From assembly GCA_020632975.1 (NCBI GenBank), contig JACKEL010000006.1, positions 186,001 to 250,000 on the forward strand: a stretch of DNA of 64,000 nt. The letters run 5' to 3'. Of the stretch, positions 18,365-25,681 are shown piece by piece. The stretch is from Myxococcales bacterium (GTDB lineage Bacteria; Myxococcota_C; UBA6777). Position numbers and translations under genes: made by a program. The notes beneath the pieces were generated by a model, which was not told the origin of the DNA, did not search any database, and saw only the letters and a list, made by a program, of their open reading frames with translations. Position 1 is the first letter of the stretch, and each line of letters begins with the position of its first letter.

Positions 18365-18712
18365 GGGTTCAACTTGACAGCCCCTCGAACCCTCCTTAAA
18401 GAATCACGCTGTCGAAGTCGGTTGTAGCGTTTAGGAGAGGAACAAAGGTCAACGACCCACCCCTTCAGGGGCGGGCTTGCTTGGGTAAGCCCACGTTGAC
18501 CAGACGACGAACAGAGGAAATGACGAAAGTCGAAGTGGTTCGTCAACGATAGACAGCATGGAGACACCCTCGGATGCCGCCTCAGTCCGAGGCACTGTCG
18601 TGGCTCTGTAAACATCTGCTTGGGTCTGCGGAAGTCAACCACAATGCGAAGGCTGTTTATCCCGTCGAGAGGATGTCGGATTCTGTGCTGGCCTCAAAAG
18701 TACAGATACGCA
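18365..18712 (+). ncRNA. IscB omega-RNA (HEARO-type) scaffold
   Basis: IscB proteins use a large structured RNA encoded directly upstream of their gene as guide scaffold; the same RNAs were earlier named HEARO. The 370 bases before the IscB start are non-coding and full of paired elements: GGGTTC/GAACCC (18365-18370 with 18387-18392); a three-way junction closed by GGTCAACG/CGTTGACC (18447-18454 with 18494-18501) holding two hairpins; GACGAAC/GTTCGTC (18506-18512 with 18538-18544) with an inner GAAA-loop hairpin; GACAG/CTGTC enclosing CCTCGG/CCGAGG (18552-18599); and TAAACA/TGTTTA (18609-18614 with 18654-18659). The ends are approximate. By family rule the guide is the roughly 16-20 bases just 5' of the first stem, that is about 18345-18364. 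Confidence 0.78.
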
Positions 18713-18734
18713 CCACCTGAAAAGGAAAAACGTC

Positions 18735-19967
18735 ATGTTCGTTTTTGTTCAAAACCAACACGGAGTTCCCCTGATGCCTTGTTCTCCTGCCAAGGCTCGC
18801 CGTTTGCTCCGTACTGGCAAAGCCAAGGTTCTCCGAAGAACCCCCTTTACACTCAAGCTATTGTATGGCTGTTCAGGATACAAACAGCCTGTGGTCGCGG
18901 GCATGGATACGGGAAGCCAAACCCTTGGATGCGCGGCGGTCGCCAACGGCCAAGTCGTCTATCAGTCGGAGGTCACACTCCGAACCGATGTGTCCAAAAA
19001 GATGCAGCAAAGGGCGATGTATCGGCGGAATCGGCGAGGGCGTAAAACCCGCTATCGCAAGGCCCGCTGGCGCAATCGCGCATCCATGCGAAAAGACGGA
19101 AGGCTGGCACCTTCGCTCACCTCCAAGGTGGAAAGTCACCTACGCGAAAAAAGGCAGGTGGAGGCGCTGCTTCCGATCTCGCGGTGGAAAGTGGAAACCG
19201 CCAGTTTCGACCTCCACAAACTCACGAACCCCGATGTGGAGGGTGCAGGGTATCAGGAAGGCGCTCAAAAGGGATTTTACAACGTGAAAGCCTATGTACT
19301 CGACCGAGACGGGTACCGTTGCCAATCAAGGCAAAAAGTCGAACACGACAAGGTGTTGCAAGTCCATCACAAGGTGTTTCGCTCGCAGGGTGGGACAGAT
19401 ACGCCCGACAATCTGGTCACGTTGTGTCGAAGATGTCACGAAGACTTGCACGCTGGCATGTTTGCGCTCAAAGCGAGAAAAAGCAAAACGAAACAGGCGA
19501 CGGAAGTGGGTATCGTGAAAGCGCAGTTGAAGAAACGCTGGGAGTTTGAAGAGACGTATGGCTACGAAACGAAGTGGAAGCGAGAACAATGTCTGGGCTT
19601 GCCGAAAAGCCATGCCAACGATGCGGTGGCGATTTGCTGCGAGGACGGGGAAACGGTGAGGTTGAACGATGTGTTGTACTTGAAGCGGCACGTTGCGGCG
19701 GGGGACTACCAGCAAACCAAAGGGGTACGCTCCGAAAAACGCATCCCAACAGGAAAACTGTTTGGGTTACGCAAACACGACTTGGTGAGAACAGAAAAAG
19801 GGACAGGGTTTGTGAAAGGCAAGCGCAGCACAGGCTTTTTCGCAATGGAAAGCATCGAGGGCGAAACGCTCACGGCTTCTGTCAACGTGAAGAAGGCCAC
19901 CACACGGCTGACCGCACGAACCACTACCCTCATGCAAAGAAAGGACGGCGCTTCCTCCCCCCTCTGA
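18735..19967 (+). CDS. iscB: IscB RNA-guided endonuclease (OMEGA system)
   Basis: IscB is the transposon-encoded ancestor of Cas9 that cuts DNA matched by its omega-RNA guide. The 410-aa product shows the N-terminal PLMP motif (residues 12-15), RuvC-I GMDTGS with D58, an Arg-rich bridge helix (about 90-117), RuvC-II with E154 in WKVETASFD, an inserted HNH domain (about 185-240) with H211/H212 and N226, and RuvC-III SHANDA with H293 and D296. A C-terminal target-recognition-type region follows. The HNH zinc site is odd: C231 and C234 are present, but the first pair is C196-Q-S-R199, with Arg where relatives have Cys. An AAAGGA site precedes the ATG. No TnpA transposase is adjacent, so the element would need one in trans. 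The C-terminal codons overlap the element's right-end hairpin. Confidence 0.93.
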   Translation: MFVFVQNQHGVPLMPCSPAKARRLLRTGKAKVLRRTPFTLKLLYGCSGYKQPVVAGMDTGSQTLGCAAVANGQVVYQSEVTLRTDVSKKMQQRAMYRRNRRGRKTRYRKARWRNRASMRKDGRLAPSLTSKVESHLREKRQVEALLPISRWKVETASFDLHKLTNPDVEGAGYQEGAQKGFYNVKAYVLDRDGYRCQSRQKVEHDKVLQVHHKVFRSQGGTDTPDNLVTLCRRCHEDLHAGMFALKARKSKTKQATEVGIVKAQLKKRWEFEETYGYETKWKREQCLGLPKSHANDAVAICCEDGETVRLNDVLYLKRHVAAGDYQQTKGVRSEKRIPTGKLFGLRKHDLVRTEKGTGFVKGKRSTGFFAMESIEGETLTASVNVKKATTRLTARTTTLMQRKDGASSPL

Positions 19968-19986
19968 AGAAGGGGGTCTCCGCGCC
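19947..19986 (+). repeat. Right-end stem-loop of the IscB element
   Basis: GGCGC (19947-19951) pairs with GCGCC (19982-19986), and CCCCC (19958-19962) with GGGGG (19972-19976). It covers the last codons of iscB and the bases just before moxR. Such subterminal palindromes mark the ends of IS200/IS605-type elements. It may also act as a terminator or block read-through. Confidence 0.65.
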
Positions 19987-19994
19987 TAAAAAAG

Positions 19995-20987
19995 ATGACA
20001 GAAAGCCGATCAACGCGAGATATCCAAGAGCAGATCCGAGAAAAAAGCGACTTTATCCAACGCCTGCGCCAATCCATCAGTGAGGTCATCGTTGGCCAAC
20101 AAGATATGGTGGAGCGTTTGCTTGTAGGACTTTTGGCCAACGGGCACGTCCTCGTCGAAGGCGTCCCTGGCCTTGCAAAGACCACGGTGGTCAAAGCGCT
20201 TGCAGACGCTCTTGATGCAAGTTTCCAACGCCTACAGTTCACCCCTGATATGTTGCCTTCGGACATCCTTGGGACGGAGATCTACGAACCTCAAAAGGGA
20301 ACCTTCTCTGTCAAAAAAGGCCCGATCTTCGCAAACATCATCCTTGCGGATGAGATCAACCGTGCGCCTTCCAAGGTGCAGTCGGCTTTGCTCGAAGCGA
20401 TGCAGGAACAACAAGTCACCATCGGGCATGAGACCTTCCAACTGCCGAAACCCTTCTTGGTCATGGCGACCCAAAACCCGATCGAACAAGAAGGAACGTA
20501 TCCTTTGCCAGAAGCGCAAGTGGATCGTTTTATGTTGAAACTCAACATCACCTACCCCAGCAAAGAAGACGAAAAAGCGATCATGCGCCGTATCGCTCGT
20601 GGCACCCCCAAGGCCACAGAGTCTGTCGTACATCCCGACGAGATCATCGCTGCGCGTACTTTGCTCAAAGAGATCCGCATCGAAGATCGCCTCGAAGATT
20701 ACATCGTGGATCTGATCATGGCGACCCGTTCTCCTGGGGACTTTGGTCTGAGCCTAGGTCGTTATCTTCAGTATGGCGCTTCGCCTCGTGGGACGATCTT
20801 TTTGCACCAAGCATCCCGTGCCATGGCCTTTTTGCGCGGCCGCGACTACGTCATTCCCCAAGATGTCAAGTCGATTGCACCCGATGTCTTGCGGCACCGC
20901 ATCTTGCTTTCGTATGAAGCAGAGGCCGAAGAGATCAAACCCGATGATATCATCCGTGAGCTGCTCGAACAAATCGAGGTTCCTTGA
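19995..20987 (+). CDS. moxR: MoxR-family AAA+ ATPase
   Basis: MoxR ATPases are chaperone-like AAA+ proteins that work with vWA proteins encoded in the same operon. The 330-aa product has Walker A GVPGLAKTT (56-64), Walker B IILADE (115-120), sensor 1 in VMATQNPIEQEG (about 155-166) and a C-terminal helical lid. The ATG at 19995 has no visible Shine-Dalgarno sequence, since the preceding bases are the IscB right-end hairpin and an A-run; the start is supported by N-terminal similarity to the family. It overlaps the next gene by one base (TGATG), so translation is probably coupled. It is the first gene of the Bat operon. Confidence 0.95.
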   Translation: MTESRSTRDIQEQIREKSDFIQRLRQSISEVIVGQQDMVERLLVGLLANGHVLVEGVPGLAKTTVVKALADALDASFQRLQFTPDMLPSDILGTEIYEPQKGTFSVKKGPIFANIILADEINRAPSKVQSALLEAMQEQQVTIGHETFQLPKPFLVMATQNPIEQEGTYPLPEAQVDRFMLKLNITYPSKEDEKAIMRRIARGTPKATESVVHPDEIIAARTLLKEIRIEDRLEDYIVDLIMATRSPGDFGLSLGRYLQYGASPRGTIFLHQASRAMAFLRGRDYVIPQDVKSIAPDVLRHRILLSYEAEAEEIKPDDIIRELLEQIEVP

Positions 20988-21871
20988 TGTTATCCGAAGA
21001 ACTCAAGCACCAGATCAAACAAATCCATATCTACACTTCTTACCTCGTCAACGAGGCCATGGCGGGCGAGTACGCTTCCGCCTTTAAAGGCCGCGGGATG
21101 GAGTTTGAAGAGGTCCGAGACTACCGCCCCGGCGACGATATCCGCACCATCGACTGGAAGGTGACTGCCCGCACAGGTGCGCCCTACGTCAAGGAACATC
21201 GAGAAGAACGCGAACTCACGATCTTCTTGATGGTCGATATGTCGGGATCGGGACGCTTTGGTTCTGGAAACAAACTCAAGACCGAAGTGATGGCGGAACT
21301 GGCTGCTGTCTTGGCCTATCTTGCGAGCCGAAACAACGACCGTGTGGGGATGATGCTCTTCACCACAGAAGTCGAACGTTTTGTGCCCCCCAAGAAAGGA
21401 CGCGCGCACATCTGGCGTCTGATTCAAGAGATCCTCACCTTCGAGCCCAAACACCAAGGGACCGACCTTGGCGGGGCGCTTGAGTACGCAGGCCATCTGC
21501 TGCGTAAAAAAACGGTGTTGTTTTTGATCTCCGACTTCCTCGACGCTCGCTATGAACAAGCCCTTTCTCTCGCAAGCAAACGCCACGACATCACAGCCCT
21601 TCACGTCACAGACCCACGCGAGGAAGAACTTCCCAACGTCGGTCTGATCGAGCTTGAAGATGCCGAAACAGGCGAAGTGATGTTGGTCGATACGGCAGAT
21701 GCGCGTGTTCGTGAGTACTTCCGCCAACAATCCGCAGCACAGCGTCAAAAGACCCAAGAGTTGCTGCGTCGATTGGGGGTGGATGAAGTACCGATCGATA
21801 CGACACAATCGTTTGTTTCGCCGCTCATGCGCTATCTGCGACAGCGAGAACGCCGCCGTGCTCGCGGCTAA
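20987..21871 (+). CDS. DUF58 protein of the Bat operon
   Basis: DUF58 proteins accompany MoxR and vWA proteins and carry a degenerate vWA-like fold. The 294-aa product has the family signature in RDYRPGDDIRTIDW (about 42-55), followed by RTGAPYVKEHREERE and the pseudo-MIDAS VDMSGSGRFG (about 80-89). The start overlaps the moxR stop. It is predicted to be cytosolic, with no signal or membrane helix. A structural or regulatory role with MoxR is inferred from family context. Confidence 0.93.
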   Translation: MLSEELKHQIKQIHIYTSYLVNEAMAGEYASAFKGRGMEFEEVRDYRPGDDIRTIDWKVTARTGAPYVKEHREERELTIFLMVDMSGSGRFGSGNKLKTEVMAELAAVLAYLASRNNDRVGMMLFTTEVERFVPPKKGRAHIWRLIQEILTFEPKHQGTDLGGALEYAGHLLRKKTVLFLISDFLDARYEQALSLASKRHDITALHVTDPREEELPNVGLIELEDAETGEVMLVDTADARVREYFRQQSAAQRQKTQELLRRLGVDEVPIDTTQSFVSPLMRYLRQRERRRARG

Positions 21872-21894
21872 GTGAACCTCTACACGGAGCGATT

Positions 21895-23085
21895 TTGGCG
21901 ATGTGGATCACCCTGTTATATCTAGCCTTTGTCACCCTGCTAGGCGTCTCCTTTGGCGCCATCTTTGCGTGGTGGGCGGGTGGGGCTTTTGCCTCCGTTG
22001 CATTGTTGTTGGCTTTTCCCTTGGAACGGGCCTTACGGCTCTCCCTTCGGATCGGGCGGCTTCCTATCGCGGCGCTCATCCCTTTGGTTTGGCTTGGCCT
22101 GATCATCGGGACGGGTGTGCAAGAAGCCCAACAAGCCCAAGTCACGGCCCGCAAGCGCAAGATCACCCCCTTGCGTTCGCCTGTCGAAGCCTCTGCTTTT
22201 GTGGATCGCACCACCCTGCGCGTTGAAAAGGACATGTTGCATTACACCGTGGTGATCCGCCACGCCAAGTCCATCCAACTTCGCCTCCCCAAGATCACCG
22301 AGCATCCGACCTTTCATGGGCCTTTGTTGATGCCCGCCGATCATCCTCCCAAAGTCACCCAAGATACCAGTCCTGAAGGCATCGTCACACGACGTTGGGT
22401 GCTCACGTTGATGGCGGTCGCCACAGGGCCACTCGATACACCAAAGTTCACCATCCGCTACCAAGACAAGGGTAAACCTCACACAGTGACCATCCCTTCG
22501 ATCGCGGTAGAAGTCAGCGAGTTGGAAAAGCCCAACAAGCTGCTCGCTGCGCTGCGTCCCGCCAAACTCCCCGCCCTGCCAGAACGCCCCGACACCAAGA
22601 TCCCATGGCCGCTCGTGGGTGGCGCAGGCGGTGGCGTGCTTGTGCTGTTTTTGTTGGGGGCTTGGTTACGTCAACGCAGTCTGCGCCCAGAACCACCGAT
22701 GCCTCCGCATGAATGGTTTGCCCAAGTGTTTCGCTCTCTACAAGAACAAAAGTTGCTCGAAGATGGCCAAGAAAAGGCTTATTACTTCGCGCTATCCGAG
22801 CTTTTTCGTGGATTTCTTGAGCGGCGCTTTGACTTTCCAGCCCTCGAAAGTACGACCGAAGAGATCATCCAGTGGGCCAAAACACACGATGAACTCACCC
22901 AAGAGTCTTACAAAGATATCCGACGTTTGCTGCAATGGATGGATCAGATCAAGTTTGCAGGTGCGATAGGAACGGCCGAAGAGCGCGAAGATATCGATCG
23001 CAGGTTGCATAGTGTTGTGCGCCAAACGCTCCCACAGCCCGAGGCCAACGCCACCAAGCAGGCACCTCAACGCAACGAAGCTTAA
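21895..23085 (+). CDS. DUF4381-like membrane protein of the Bat operon
   Basis: The 396-aa product has two N-terminal membrane helices (about 3-22 and 28-75 region), an extracytoplasmic beta-rich domain (about 80-225), a third helix (about 237-260) and a cytoplasmic helical C-terminus (about 265-396). The C-terminal part (PHEWFAQVFRSLQEQKL...) resembles the cytoplasmic tail of DUF4381/BatD-type proteins. A TTG start at 21895 is five bases after GGAG, while the ATG at 21901 is eleven bases after it; the former is annotated, the latter is a real alternative. Its place between DUF58 and the vWA genes matches DUF4381 genes in other Bat operons. No catalytic residues are seen. Confidence 0.8.
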   Translation: MAMWITLLYLAFVTLLGVSFGAIFAWWAGGAFASVALLLAFPLERALRLSLRIGRLPIAALIPLVWLGLIIGTGVQEAQQAQVTARKRKITPLRSPVEASAFVDRTTLRVEKDMLHYTVVIRHAKSIQLRLPKITEHPTFHGPLLMPADHPPKVTQDTSPEGIVTRRWVLTLMAVATGPLDTPKFTIRYQDKGKPHTVTIPSIAVEVSELEKPNKLLAALRPAKLPALPERPDTKIPWPLVGGAGGGVLVLFLLGAWLRQRSLRPEPPMPPHEWFAQVFRSLQEQKLLEDGQEKAYYFALSELFRGFLERRFDFPALESTTEEIIQWAKTHDELTQESYKDIRRLLQWMDQIKFAGAIGTAEEREDIDRRLHSVVRQTLPQPEANATKQAPQRNEA

Positions 23086-23207
23086 TCAATCGCGATGCGT
23101 CTTTCTGTTCTATCCAATGCACAGGGGCTTGGGCCCTACCCACGAGGCAAACAGATGCTCATCTCCCTCGATAGCCCCAGCCCCGCTCATGCAAGGACAT
23201 GCTGCCA

Positions 23208-24467
23208 ATGAATGGATTTCGATTTGCTTACCCGTGGATCTTCGCGCTGCTTCCTCTGTGGTTGCTGCTCTTTTGGTGGATGCGCCGCCAACAACAAAAA
23301 CGTGTAAGCCTGCGCTTTTCCTCACTCCAAGCTCTCCAAGGCGTCCCCCAGGGCTGGCGGGTTCGACTGGCACGAACACTCCCGCTGCTCCTTCGTTGGC
23401 TCGCGCTCCTTTTGGGTTTGGTCGCCTTGGCTCGTCCACAAAGCGTCGTTCGCAAACAATGGTTTGAGTCAACAGGTGTCGACATCGTTCTTTCGCTCGA
23501 TACTTCGGGCAGTATGAAAGTCATCGACATGGACAACCGCGGGGGATTGGTGCAAGACATCCACCAACAGTTAACCAACCAAGGTGTCTTTGACTTTGGA
23601 ACCGCGCGCAACGATGCGCTCGATCGCCTTGATGTCGTGAAGTTGGTGGCCCAAGAGTTTGTCCGCAAACGCAAAGGCGATCGTGTCTCGCTTGTGATCT
23701 TTGGGACAGAAGCGCGAACCCTTTGCCCACTCACCCACGATCTCAGCGCAGTGTCCAGCTTGTTGCGCGATGTCCAGATCGGGCAAGTCGGCCAAAACAC
23801 CGACCTGCGCAAAGGCATTGAGCTTGGTCTCAAACGCCTTGTTGGACTCACCATCGAAGACGTCCTAGAGATGGCCAAGACGCGCTCCAAAGACTACATC
23901 CTCGAACAAGTCCGCACCCGCAAAGCTTCGTTTCTCTTCGATAAAAAAACCGACGAACTGCTCAAGCGCGCCAAGATCGACCCCGCGATTATCGAAGCCA
24001 TGCGCGCTCGCAAGCCGCGCTCCCAGATCTTGATCCTCCTCACAGACGGTAAGCACACCGCCAAACCTGGCGCGGAAGGCCGCGAAGAAGTCTTACGCGC
24101 AGCCCAAGACGCCGCACTCTACAAGATCAAGATTTACACCGTTGGGATCGGCAGCAAAAAAGCCTATACCTTCCTACGCATCAAACGCAGCGGTCGAGAC
24201 AACGTCGTTCGTTTTCCCAGTGACTCCTACGACGAAGACCTGATGCGCGAAGTCTCCAAGATCACCAAGGGACGGTTCTTTTCGGCACAAGACCGCAAGG
24301 CCCTCAAACAAGTCTATGCTGATATCAACAAGCTTGAACCCAATCGCTTTAAGGTCCGCCAGTGGGATGAAACCAAAGAACGCTACATCTGGTTTCTTTT
24401 GCCCATGCTCGGCCTGCTCGGACTGGCACTCTTGCTCAACGCAACCCTTTTCCGACGCATCCCTTAA
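23208..24467 (+). CDS. BatA-type vWA membrane protein with an inserted domain
   Basis: The 419-aa product has N-terminal membrane helices (about 8-24 and 57-74), a vWA domain with MIDAS DTSGS (98-102) and a C-terminal membrane helix (about 390-412), the standard BatA layout with the vWA in the periplasm. The vWA domain is enlarged. Residues of about 213-268 (bases 23844-24011) form a helical insert with two I/V-x-DVL-x-M...I-x-x-I repeats, like the small helical repeat found in many bacterial proteins, and another insert of about 30 residues follows the MIDAS loop. ATG 23208 is preferred to ATG 23199 because AAGGA (23193-23197) is too close to the latter. It is the first of two vWA genes in the operon. 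Confidence 0.9.
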   Translation: MNGFRFAYPWIFALLPLWLLLFWWMRRQQQKRVSLRFSSLQALQGVPQGWRVRLARTLPLLLRWLALLLGLVALARPQSVVRKQWFESTGVDIVLSLDTSGSMKVIDMDNRGGLVQDIHQQLTNQGVFDFGTARNDALDRLDVVKLVAQEFVRKRKGDRVSLVIFGTEARTLCPLTHDLSAVSSLLRDVQIGQVGQNTDLRKGIELGLKRLVGLTIEDVLEMAKTRSKDYILEQVRTRKASFLFDKKTDELLKRAKIDPAIIEAMRARKPRSQILILLTDGKHTAKPGAEGREEVLRAAQDAALYKIKIYTVGIGSKKAYTFLRIKRSGRDNVVRFPSDSYDEDLMREVSKITKGRFFSAQDRKALKQVYADINKLEPNRFKVRQWDETKERYIWFLLPMLGLLGLALLLNATLFRRIP

Positions 24468-24485
24468 AGCGTAAAGGACAGATCG

Positions 24486-25679
24486 ATGACCCAAGACCAG
24501 TCAAAACAACCCACTCCCAAGGCCACGCAAGCCCAAAGCTCCACGCCTTTGCTCCCTCCTTCTGTTACGTGGGTCATGATCGGCGTGCTTATGGTCTTGC
24601 TTTGCCCGCTGACTTTGCTGCTTCAACTCCCCGAAAAGCTCGCCGCGATGTTGGCGCCTGACATCAACATCCTGCGACCTTGGGTTCTTTCGCTGCTTTG
24701 GTTGCTCCCCGCCATCGCGATCTTTTTGCAACAAGCCCGTCGCGCTCGGATGTTGCGACTCCATCAGTTCGCAAGCGAACACACACTGCACAGCCTCCTG
24801 CGACACTATAGCCCCGGGCGTATCGTGCTCAAAGGCTGGTTGTTAGGAAGCGCTGTGGCCTTTTTTCTCATCGCTTGGTCAGGACCCCAGTGGGGCACGC
24901 GTGTGCGCCTCCTTCAGCGAAAAGGCATCGATGTCATCGTTGCCATCGACGTTTCCGAAAGTATGCTTGCGAGAGACATCACCTCTGCGACAGGTGGCCG
25001 CAAACAACGCCGCCTTGATCTTGCACGCCGCAAAGTCCGCTACTTGATGGAAGCCCTTGCAGGCGAACGCATCGGGATCATCGCCTTTTCAGGAAAGCCC
25101 GTGACGCTTTGCCCCCTCACCATCGACTACAACACTTGCGCGGTTTGGCTCGAAGACTTTGACCCTCGCCTGATCCCTTACAGCGGCACCGCCCTCGCGA
25201 CCAGCATCAAACACGCGATCCCCATGTTTGCAACAAGCGGGATGAACTCACGCGCGCTCTTTTTGATCACAGACGGCGACGATCACGAGAAAAACACCAT
25301 CCAAGCCGCCAAAGATGCCAAGAAACAAGGTATCCGCATCTACACCCTGGGCCTCGGCTCCACCGAAGAAGTCACGATCTCGCCACAGGATCTGCCACCA
25401 CCGCCTCCTGGCCAAGCCCCCGATCCACGGCCCATTGTGACACGTCTCAACGAAAAACTGTTGCGTGATATCTCTAGCGAAACAGGCGCAACTTACCGCC
25501 ATGCGGAGATCAGCCAACGCGATATCCGCCAACTTTTCGAACACGCGACCCAAACCCTCGAAGCACGCACCCAAAAAAGCCGCCGCCAGATCTTTCGAGA
25601 AGAGCGCTTCCCCATCTTCCTTGGCTTGGGGCTTTTGTTCTTCCTTGTCGACATCAGCCTGCGCGAACGGAGAAGCTGA
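24486..25679 (+). CDS. BatB-type vWA membrane protein
   Basis: The 397-aa product has N-terminal hydrophobic helices (about 28-48, 63-82 and 112-132), a vWA domain (about 146-335) with MIDAS D155-V-S-E-S159 and a last membrane helix near the C-terminus (about 372-390). The ATG follows AAAGGA. It contains a Pro-rich loop (LPPPPPGQAPDP) near the end of the vWA domain. BatA and BatB are proposed to form a complex with MoxR and TPR proteins in the envelope. The next gene starts two bases after its stop. Confidence 0.93.
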   Translation: MTQDQSKQPTPKATQAQSSTPLLPPSVTWVMIGVLMVLLCPLTLLLQLPEKLAAMLAPDINILRPWVLSLLWLLPAIAIFLQQARRARMLRLHQFASEHTLHSLLRHYSPGRIVLKGWLLGSAVAFFLIAWSGPQWGTRVRLLQRKGIDVIVAIDVSESMLARDITSATGGRKQRRLDLARRKVRYLMEALAGERIGIIAFSGKPVTLCPLTIDYNTCAVWLEDFDPRLIPYSGTALATSIKHAIPMFATSGMNSRALFLITDGDDHEKNTIQAAKDAKKQGIRIYTLGLGSTEEVTISPQDLPPPPPGQAPDPRPIVTRLNEKLLRDISSETGATYRHAEISQRDIRQLFEHATQTLEARTQKSRRQIFREERFPIFLGLGLLFFLVDISLRERRS

Positions 25680-25681
25680 AG

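Larger units (their letters stand above)
18345..19987 (+). mobile_element. Solo IscB element (IS200/IS605-type, no tnpA)
   Basis: The omega-RNA region, iscB and a right-end hairpin form a single unit of about 1.6 kb inserted between divergent queF and the Bat operon. IscB units are typically mobilised by a Y1 transposase, and none is encoded here. Exact ends are inferred: the left from the first omega-RNA stem plus guide, the right from the hairpin at 19947-19986. No target-site duplication is expected for this group. Confidence 0.65.

Noticed and set aside
18735..19967. Cas9 or free-standing homing endonuclease
   Set aside because: The length of 410 residues, PLMP motif and single split RuvC/HNH layout fit IscB; there are no recognition lobes, tracrRNA or repeats.
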